A stretch of DNA of 5,037 nucleotides, from contig JAKABC010000132.1 in the NCBI GenBank assembly GCA_021802025.1, forward strand, positions 1-5,037, in the 5' to 3' direction. The stretch is from Actinomycetes bacterium (GTDB lineage: Bacteria; Actinomycetota; Acidimicrobiia; Acidimicrobiales; RAAP-2). Position 1 is the first letter of the stretch, and every line of letters begins with the position of its first letter. Positions 1 through 5,037 of the stretch are shown here, piece by piece. The notes beneath the pieces are model-generated. The model did not search any database. It was not told where the DNA came from and saw only the letters and a program-made list of their open reading frames with translations. The position numbers and the translations under genes are program-made.

Positions 1-146
<146 letters not shown>

Positions 147-159
147 GGATCCGCCGCCC

Positions 160-176
160 GCTCGGTACTATCGAGC
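160..176 (+). other. Small hairpin in the gltD-ligase gap
   Basis: GCTCG at 160-164 is complementary to CGAGC at 172-176. The inner bases GT (165-166) and AT (170-171) can add a G-U and a U-A pair, giving a stem of up to seven pairs around a three-base loop. It lies between the gltD stop and the ribosome binding site of the ligase gene. No T-run follows it, so it is not a standard intrinsic terminator. The TACTAT at 166-171 within it fits a loose TAnnnT promoter -10 element, but no convincing -35 hexamer is seen at the right distance, and a start of transcription just downstream would leave a leader of only about a dozen bases. The role is unknown; chance occurrence is possible. Confidence 0.3.
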
Positions 177-184
177 AAAGGGGG
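177..184 (+). promoter_or_regulatory. Ribosome binding site of the acyl-CoA ligase gene
   Basis: The purine-rich AAAGGGGG precedes a tandem GTG-ATG (187-189 and 190-192). The spacing is five bases to the ATG but only two to the GTG. This favours initiation at ATG 190. Confidence 0.6.
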
Positions 185-189
185 AAGTG

Positions 190-1806
190 ATGAAGAGCAC
201 GATGCAAGAGGCGCCGCTACTGATCAGCGGCATCATCCGGCACGGTGAGTACCTCTACGCGGACAAGAAGATCTTCACCGTCACGCCCGAGGGCGTCGAC
301 GAGGGGACCTTCTCCCAGGTCGCCAAACGCGCCGAGCGCCTTGCGGCGGCCCTGCGCCGCCTTGGCGTGGCGCCCGAGGACCGGGTCGGCACGTTCATGT
401 GGAACAACCAGGCCCACGTCGAGGCCTACCTCGCGGTGCCGGCCATGGGCGCGGTGCTGCACACGTTGAACATCCGCCTCTTCCCCGACCAGCTCGCCTA
501 CATCATCAACCACGCGGCCGACAAGGTGGTGATCGTCGACGCCACCCTCGCTCCGACCTTCGCCAAGATCCGCGATCAGATCCCCACCGTCGAGACGATC
601 ATCCTCAACGGTCCCGATCCCACCGGCGTGCTCGGTGAGACCCTCGACTACGACCAGCTCCTCGCGGCCGAGCAGCCCGGCTTCGTCTGGCCCGAGCTCG
701 ACGAACGCGACGCCGCGATCATGTGCTACACCTCGGGCACCACGGGCAACCCCAAGGGCGTCGTCTACAGCCACCGCTCGGTCTGGCTGCACTCGCTGGC
801 CTCGATGACCGCCAACTCGATCGGCCTGTGCGAGCGCGATCGGTGCCTCACCATCGTCCCGATGTTCCACGTCAACGCGTGGGGGAGCGTCTACACCGCC
901 TTCTTCGGGGGGGTCGAGCTGATCCTGCCTCAGATGTTCCTCCAGGGCGGTCCCATCATCACGATGTGCCGGGAGCTGCGCCCGACCATCTCGCTCGCCG
1001 TGCCGAGCGTCTGGAACGACGTGCTGCGCGTGGCCGAGACCGAGCCGGACGTCGACTTCTCCAGCCTGCGCGGCATCCTCATGGGCGGCTCGGCCGTGCC
1101 GCGCCACATGATCGAGCAGTTCCGCGACCGCTACGGGATCGACGTCGTCCAGGGCTGGGGGATGACCGAGACGAGCCCGCTGGCGGCCGTCGCGATTCCC
1201 CCCGCGGGCACCCCGCGCGATCGCGAGGTCGACTACCGGGTTAAGTCGGGCCGCATCGTGGCCGGGGTCGAGATGCGCATCACCGACGACGACGGCACGG
1301 TGCTGGCGCGCGACGGCAAGACGGTCGGCGAGTTCGAGATCCGCGGGCCGTGGATCACGGGCTCCTACGTCGGCACCGACGACCCCGAGAAGTTCCACGA
1401 CGGCTGGTTGCGCACCGGGGACATCGGGACCCTCGACGCCGAGGGCTTCATGGTGGTGACCGATCGGAGCAAGGACGTCATCAAGTCGGGTGGCGAGTGG
1501 ATCAGCTCGGTCGAGCTGGAGTCGACGGTCATGGCCCACCCCGAGGTCTTCGAGGCCGTGGTGGTGGCCGTGCCCGACGAACGCTGGCAGGAGCGACCGC
1601 TGTGCTGCGTCGTGCGCCAGCCCGGCTCGACCGTCTCGGCCGCGACGCTCAAGGCGTACCTCGCCGAGCGGGTGGCCAAGTGGTGGCTGCCCGAACGGTG
1701 GGCCTTCGTCGAGTCGGTCCCCAAGACGAGCGTCGGCAAGTTCGACAAGAAGGCGCTGCGCGCCCTCTACGCCGAGGGCGACCTCGACGTCGAGGTCGTC
1801 CCCTAG
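190..1806 (+). CDS. AlkK-type medium/long-chain fatty acyl-CoA ligase (AMP-forming)
   Basis: This complete 538-residue protein belongs to the ANL superfamily of adenylate-forming enzymes. These first make an acyl-adenylate from a carboxylic acid and ATP, then transfer the acyl group to coenzyme A. Visible motifs, numbered from ATG 190, are: the phosphate-binding loop YTSGTTGNPKG at 180-190; VPMFHVNAW at about 223-231; GWGMTETSP at about 322-330; the GWLRTGD segment at 405-411; the hinge and C-terminal domain start DRSKDVIKSGGEW at about 425-437; and PKTSVGKFDKK, with the catalytic lysine at about 517. The length is normal and no motif is broken. Overall similarity, as recalled, is to the AlkK/DmdB branch, which activates medium-chain fatty acids or short acids such as methylmercaptopropionate, so the substrate is not fixed. 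The enzyme is probably cytoplasmic or loosely membrane-attached, with no signal peptide. GTG 187 directly precedes the chosen ATG; ATG 202 is a further alternative. Its TAG overlaps the next gene's GTG by one base. Confidence 0.9.
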   Translation: MKSTMQEAPLLISGIIRHGEYLYADKKIFTVTPEGVDEGTFSQVAKRAERLAAALRRLGVAPEDRVGTFMWNNQAHVEAYLAVPAMGAVLHTLNIRLFPDQLAYIINHAADKVVIVDATLAPTFAKIRDQIPTVETIILNGPDPTGVLGETLDYDQLLAAEQPGFVWPELDERDAAIMCYTSGTTGNPKGVVYSHRSVWLHSLASMTANSIGLCERDRCLTIVPMFHVNAWGSVYTAFFGGVELILPQMFLQGGPIITMCRELRPTISLAVPSVWNDVLRVAETEPDVDFSSLRGILMGGSAVPRHMIEQFRDRYGIDVVQGWGMTETSPLAAVAIPPAGTPRDREVDYRVKSGRIVAGVEMRITDDDGTVLARDGKTVGEFEIRGPWITGSYVGTDDPEKFHDGWLRTGDIGTLDAEGFMVVTDRSKDVIKSGGEWISSVELESTVMAHPEVFEAVVVAVPDERWQERPLCCVVRQPGSTVSAATLKAYLAERVAKWWLPERWAFVESVPKTSVGKFDKKALRALYAEGDLDVEVVP

Positions 1807-2009
1807 TGGGTCCCTTCGACGAGCTGGCCGACGAGCTGGCCGCCCTCGAGGCGAGGGTGAACGACGTCATCTTCGACGCCGTCCGCCACCAGATGCGCGA
1901 CGGCGACGAGGCGGGCGCGCGCGAGGCCGAGCGCGAGCTCGCCAAGGTCCGTCGCCACCTGGCCAAGGCGATCGCGATCCTGCGCCACCGCGAGGCCGTC
2001 GAGGACTAG
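1806..2009 (+). CDS. Small helical protein of unknown function (67 residues)
   Basis: I do not recognise this family. The frame opens at GTG 1806, which shares one base with the ligase stop (TAGTG), and ends at TAG 2007-2009. A GAGGT at 1792-1796, inside the ligase gene, lies nine bases upstream and could bind the ribosome, so coupled translation with the ligase is likely. The protein is very charged, with no cysteine, signal peptide or membrane segment. It looks like two amphipathic helices, about residues 4-31 and 36-65, separated by DGD at 32-34. The first is acidic near its start (FDELADELAALEARV), with leucines at 7, 11 and 14. The second is basic (ELAKVRRHLAKAIAILRHR), with hydrophobic residues at 45, 48, 52, 56 and 59, so a helical hairpin or coiled coil is plausible. 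Reality as a gene rests on the start-stop overlap, the exact fit to the gap, and a sensible composition. Without a homologue, the function stays open. Confidence 0.65.
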   Translation: MGPFDELADELAALEARVNDVIFDAVRHQMRDGDEAGAREAERELAKVRRHLAKAIAILRHREAVED

Positions 2010-2995
2010 TCCGCCGGGGCCGGCTCAACCCAGCGGTTGACCTCGTCGATGACCGTGCGCAGCGCGACGTAGCTGCGCCCGTCGAAGTCGAAGACGAGCG
2101 TTCCGTCGGGTTCGAGGCGCAGCCCCTCGCCGAGGTCGAACTGGGGCACGAGCGCGCGCAGGCGCACCAGCTCCTCGGGGCGGGGCGGGCGCTTCAGGTG
2201 GACCGTGGCGCGCGGGCCGTCCAGGGAGAATCCCTCGTAGTTGGCGTAGAACCGGTCGATCTCGGCGATGGCCTCGGTGACGCCCCGGGCCGGGCGCACC
2301 AGGTTGAGGTCGACCGACGAGACGTAACCCCCCTCGATCAGAGTGTGGTCGACGAAGTCGCGCCACTCCTCCCAGTAGGTCCCCTCGGGGGTGTCGAGCA
2401 GCACGACCGGCGCCGGGGTGGTCTTGCCAGTGTCGAGCAGCGTGATCACCTCGAAGAGCTCGTCCATCGTCCCGAGCCCTCCGGGCAGGATCACGAAGGC
2501 GATCGACGAACGCGTGAGAGCCACCTTGCGGGTGAAGAAGTAGCGCATCGTGACGAGCATCGTCGCCACGTCGATGTAGGGGTTCGGGCTCTGCTCGAAG
2601 GGCAGGTCGATGTTGACCCCGATGGTGGCGTCGCGTCCGCCCCCGCGCGCCGCCGCTTCCATGATCCCCGGTCCGCCACCCGAGACGATGATCCAGCCGC
2701 GAGCGGCCATGATCGAGGCGAGCTCGACGGCCAGTTCGTAGTGGGGATGTCCCGGCGGGGTTCGGGCCGAGCCGAAGATCGTCAGCTTCGCTCGATCGGC
2801 GAAGCGGTCGAAGAGGACGAAGGCCGCCAGGAGCTCGTCGATCGCCCGCACGGCGACGCGCAGGTCCTTGGTGTTCGCGTCGGACTCGGCCACCCCGGCC
2901 ACCCGGGTCACCAGTTCGCGCAGGAGGGCCCGTCGTTCCGCCGAGAGCGCCGTGTCGGCGTTGACGACCTCGATCAGCCGGTCGGCCAGGTTCAT
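2006..2995 (-). CDS. LOG-family nucleotide phosphoribohydrolase-like protein (TIGR00730 type)
   Basis: This complete 329-residue protein has the Rossmann-like fold of the LOG/PpnN group. Characterised members cleave the N-glycosidic bond of nucleoside 5'-monophosphates, releasing a base and ribose 5-phosphate; plant and some bacterial members release cytokinins. Visible are IFGSAR at 73-78, SGGGPGIMEAA at 105-115, RYFFTRKVAL at 151-160 and the hallmark PGGLGTMDE at 171-179, which carries the phosphate-binding and catalytic positions. An N-terminal helical region (1-68) and a C-terminal extension (about 250-329, containing NYEGFSLDG and VHLKRPP) make it longer than the roughly 180-200 residue minimal LOG proteins and place it with the longer bacterial branch. 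Older databases call such proteins lysine decarboxylases, which the motifs do not support. ATG 2995-2993 overlaps the TGA of fbiC as ATGA. No Shine-Dalgarno sequence precedes it (the upstream bases read CCAGATCCTCGCCCG), so translation probably depends on fbiC. The natural base or nucleotide substrate is unknown. Confidence 0.85.
   Translation of the reverse strand: MNLADRLIEVVNADTALSAERRALLRELVTRVAGVAESDANTKDLRVAVRAIDELLAAFVLFDRFADRAKLTIFGSARTPPGHPHYELAVELASIMAARGWIIVSGGGPGIMEAAARGGGRDATIGVNIDLPFEQSPNPYIDVATMLVTMRYFFTRKVALTRSSIAFVILPGGLGTMDELFEVITLLDTGKTTPAPVVLLDTPEGTYWEEWRDFVDHTLIEGGYVSSVDLNLVRPARGVTEAIAEIDRFYANYEGFSLDGPRATVHLKRPPRPEELVRLRALVPQFDLGEGLRLEPDGTLVFDFDGRSYVALRTVIDEVNRWVEPAPAD
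2025..2040. other. Perfect 6-bp hairpin near the convergent gene ends
   Basis: TCAACC (2025-2030) and GGTTGA (2035-2040) are perfectly complementary around a CAGC loop. The element lies inside the last codons of the LOG gene, 16 bases beyond the stop of the 67-residue gene. On the plus strand it would be the first structure a converging transcript meets. No T-run follows on either strand, so at most it is a weak or factor-assisted transcript end. It may simply reflect coding sequence. Confidence 0.25.
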
Positions 2996-5037
2996 CGGGC
3001 GAGGATCTGGTACGCCGTCGTGCGCTGGACGAGGGTGCGCCCGAGGGGCGCGACGAGATCGGCGAAGGCGGCCGGGTCCATCTCCTGGCCGTGGGTCGCG
3101 CCGGCCGCGCGCGAGATGTTCTCGTCCATGAGCGTCCCACCGAGGTCGTTCGCCCCCGCGCCGAGGATCCGCCGGACGCCCTCCACGCCCATCTTCACCC
3201 AGCTCACCTGGATGTTGTCGATGAGGGTGGCGTAGTGCAGGCGGCCCACCGCGTGCATCAGGACCGCCTCGCGGAACGTGGGGCCGCGCCGCGCCCGGCC
3301 GCGCAAGAACAGCGGGGTCGCCATGTGGACGAAGGGGAGGGGCACGAACTCGCTGAAGCCGCCCGTCTCGCGCTGCAGGTCGCGGGTGCGCACCAGGTGG
3401 CGCGCCCAGCTCTCGGGACCCTCGACCGCGCCGAACATGATCGTGACGTTCGAACCGAGGCCCACGCCGTGGGCCGTGCGGTGCACCTCGAGCCACTGAT
3501 CGGTCGTGATCTTGTCGGGGCAGAGGACGGCCCGCACGGGGTCGTCGAGGATCTCGGCCGCCGTGCCCGGGAGGGTCTTGAGCCCGGCGTCCTTCAGGCG
3601 CGTCAGGTAGGTCGCGAGATCGACGCCGAGCCGGCGCGCGCCCTCGTGGACCTCGAGGGCGCTGAAGGCGTGGATGTGGATCCTCGGGGAGCCGGCCTTC
3701 ACGGCGGCGACCACGTCGACGTAGTAGTCGCCGTCGAAGTTCGGGTGGATCCCGCCCTGGAGGCACACCTCGGTCGCGCCACGGGCCTCGGCCTCGCGCA
3801 CGCGCTCACTGATCTCCTCCAGGGTCAACAGGTAGGGATCCCCGCGCAGGTTCAGTGACAGCGGTCCCTTGGAGAAGGCGCAGAACCGGCACTTGAAGGT
3901 GCAGACGTTCGTGTAGTTGATATTGCGGTTCACGACGAAACTCACCTCGTCGCCCACCAGCGCGCGCCGCGTCGCGTCCGCCGCCGCGCAGACCGCGACG
4001 AAGTCGCCGTCGCGCGCGCCGAAGAGCGTGACGAGCTCGGCCTCGGAGAAGTCGTAGCCCGGCTGGTAGCGCGCGAGGATCGTCGAGACGGCCGTGGTCG
4101 TCGTGCGACGCACCGGCCTCGGCGGGGGGGCGGTCTCGCCACCGGCGTGCCACTCGTCGTCGCGCGCGAGACCCGCCGCGTCGGCGGCGGCCAGCACGGC
4201 CGGGCGGACCGCCTCGTCGACGAAGGTCGCGTCGAAGGCGAAGCGAGGGTAGAGCGTCAGGCGCGGCGCGAGTACGAGGCCCCGCGAGGCGCACTCGTCG
4301 GCCAGCGTCTCTACGGCCGGCCAGGCCCGCTCGGGGTTCACGTGGTCGGCGGTCACCGGCGAGATGCCGCCGAAATCGTCGATGCCGTAGTCGAGCAGCG
4401 CCGCGGGGTCGTCACTTAAGTTCGGCGGCGCCTGCAGGTGGACCTCGTCGGGCAGGACGAGTCGGGCCGCCGCGATGGTCCAGTGGAACTCCTCGGTGTC
4501 GGCCGGTGGGTGGTGGGCCATCGCGGTGCGGGCCTTGGGCAGGAAGTTCTGGACGATCACCTCCTGGACGTGACCGTGGCGTCGGTGGCTGGCGGCGATC
4601 GCCTCGAGTGTCGCCAGGCGTTCGGCTCGGCTCTCGCCGATCCCGACGAGGACCCCGGTCGTGAAGGGGATCTTGAGCTCCCCGGCGGCCTCGAGGGTGG
4701 CCAGTCGTCGCGCGGGCGTCTTGTCGGGGGCCAAGCGGTGCGCCTCGAGGTCGGCCAGGGCTTCGAGCATCATGCCCTGGGAGGCGCTCACGGCGCGCAA
4801 CTGGGCCAGCTCGTTGGGGTACAGTGCGCCCGCGTTGGCGTGGGGGAGCAGGCCTGTGGACTCGAGCACCATCTGGGCGGCCGTGGCGAGGTAGTCGACC
4901 GTCGAGCGATACCCGCGGGCGGCCAGCCACCGCGCGGCCTCGTCGTAACGCAGCTCGGGCCGCTCGCCCAGGGTGAAGAGTGCCTCGGTGCAGCCGGCCG
5001 CCTCCCCGGCCCGGGCGATACCCATCACCTCTTCGAG
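2992..5037 (-). CDS. fbiC: FO synthase, fused CofG-CofH (FbiC), N-terminus missing (partial)
   Basis: The window holds 681 residues up to TGA 2994-2992. The frame runs open through the right edge, so GTG/ATG at 5028/5025 is internal. Mycobacterial FbiC is about 856 residues, so roughly 150-190 residues, including the first radical-SAM cysteine motif, are missing here. The CofG part (about residues 1-290) shows CTEALFTLGERPE, EVIVQNF and YGIDDFGGISPVTADHVNPE. A proline-rich linker (TAPPPRPVRR, about 302-311) leads to the CofH part, which has its own CxxxCxxC (CTFKCRFC, bases 3903-3880, cysteines at 379, 383 and 386), EVCLQGGIHP, GTAAEILDD, EFVPLPFVHM and GANDLGGTL. CofH uses SAM to join tyrosine to 5-amino-6-ribitylaminouracil; CofG closes the ring to give FO, the chromophore precursor of coenzyme F420. 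The enzyme is cytoplasmic and needs two 4Fe-4S clusters. No frameshift is seen. Its stop overlaps the LOG gene start by four bases. Confidence 0.95.
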   Translation of the reverse strand, partial: LEEVMGIARAGEAAGCTEALFTLGERPELRYDEAARWLAARGYRSTVDYLATAAQMVLESTGLLPHANAGALYPNELAQLRAVSASQGMMLEALADLEAHRLAPDKTPARRLATLEAAGELKIPFTTGVLVGIGESRAERLATLEAIAASHRRHGHVQEVIVQNFLPKARTAMAHHPPADTEEFHWTIAAARLVLPDEVHLQAPPNLSDDPAALLDYGIDDFGGISPVTADHVNPERAWPAVETLADECASRGLVLAPRLTLYPRFAFDATFVDEAVRPAVLAAADAAGLARDDEWHAGGETAPPPRPVRRTTTTAVSTILARYQPGYDFSEAELVTLFGARDGDFVAVCAAADATRRALVGDEVSFVVNRNINYTNVCTFKCRFCAFSKGPLSLNLRGDPYLLTLEEISERVREAEARGATEVCLQGGIHPNFDGDYYVDVVAAVKAGSPRIHIHAFSALEVHEGARRLGVDLATYLTRLKDAGLKTLPGTAAEILDDPVRAVLCPDKITTDQWLEVHRTAHGVGLGSNVTIMFGAVEGPESWARHLVRTRDLQRETGGFSEFVPLPFVHMATPLFLRGRARRGPTFREAVLMHAVGRLHYATLIDNIQVSWVKMGVEGVRRILGAGANDLGGTLMDENISRAAGATHGQEMDPAAFADLVAPLGRTLVQRTTAYQILAR

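Noticed and set aside
217..1539. Long open frame of 440 codons on the minus strand opposite the acyl-CoA ligase gene
   Set aside because: Its product is an Asp/Arg/His/Val-rich low-complexity string with no recognisable domain, as expected from the complement of a GC-rich gene. The plus-strand gene has every family motif intact.
2011..2024. GCCGGGGCCGGC-type stem near the convergent stops as a terminator
   Set aside because: It offers only four pairs around a four-base loop with no T-run. Such matches are common by chance in DNA of this base composition.
2006..2995. Lysine decarboxylase as product of the LOG gene
   Set aside because: The PGGxGTxxE and GGGPGIM motifs belong to the LOG/PpnN nucleotide hydrolase fold. 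The decarboxylase label is a historical misannotation of this family.
1490..3235. 581-codon plus-strand open frame running across the ligase, the small gene and the LOG gene
   Set aside because: It crosses three well-supported genes in another frame or strand, and its Arg/Ser/Pro-rich product looks like shadow translation of GC-rich DNA.
2996..3766. Upstream extension of the LOG frame to a start at 3766
   Set aside because: The extension reads Arg/Pro-rich shadow sequence over fbiC. The family-like N-terminus MNLADRLIEV begins at the ATG that overlaps the fbiC stop.
3091..3858. 255-codon plus-strand open frame opposite the CofH part of fbiC
   Set aside because: The product has no known motif, and the opposite strand is a clearly conserved enzyme.
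5023..5028. GTG-ATG near the right edge as the start of fbiC
   Set aside because: The frame stays open to the window edge and the preceding codons (Leu-Glu-Glu) fit the family. The CofG cysteine motif that must lie upstream is missing, so the gene continues beyond the window.

Overview
The window is GC-rich and reads as bacterial chromosomal DNA with very tight gene packing. It suggests an F420-producing actinobacterium. The evidence is strong G/C preference at third codon positions, a fused CofG-CofH FO synthase (the FbiC architecture typical of Actinobacteria), and a GltD tail with an actinobacterial look. A deep-branching group such as Acidimicrobiia is my best guess. That is inference, because the CofH half resembles the version I associate with non-mycobacterial and proteobacterial lineages more than the mycobacterial one.

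Layout. The plus strand carries the 3' end of gltD (glutamate synthase small subunit, cut by the left edge) and then a gap of about 40 bases with a small hairpin and a ribosome binding site. Next comes a complete AlkK-type fatty acyl-CoA ligase gene, whose stop codon overlaps the GTG start of a small 67-residue helical protein of unknown function. The minus strand carries fbiC, cut by the right edge and lacking its N-terminal part. Its TGA stop overlaps the ATG of a complete LOG-family (TIGR00730-like) nucleotide phosphoribohydrolase gene. The two gene groups converge, and the small gene and the LOG gene end inside the same CTAG, so there is no intergenic space for a terminator between them.

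How the genes relate. gltD belongs to ammonia assimilation. The ligase activates a fatty or other carboxylic acid to its CoA thioester. FbiC makes FO, the deazaflavin core of coenzyme F420, from tyrosine and 5-amino-6-ribitylaminouracil. The LOG protein is probably translated by coupling to FbiC, which hints at a link to nucleotide or flavin-precursor metabolism, but the sequence does not prove one. No RNA gene, mobile element, CRISPR array or long non-coding stretch was seen. Most of the window is ordinary core metabolism. The points worth a second look are the fbiC-LOG coupling, the uncharacterised 67-residue protein, the shared CTAG stop and a lone TTA codon in fbiC.
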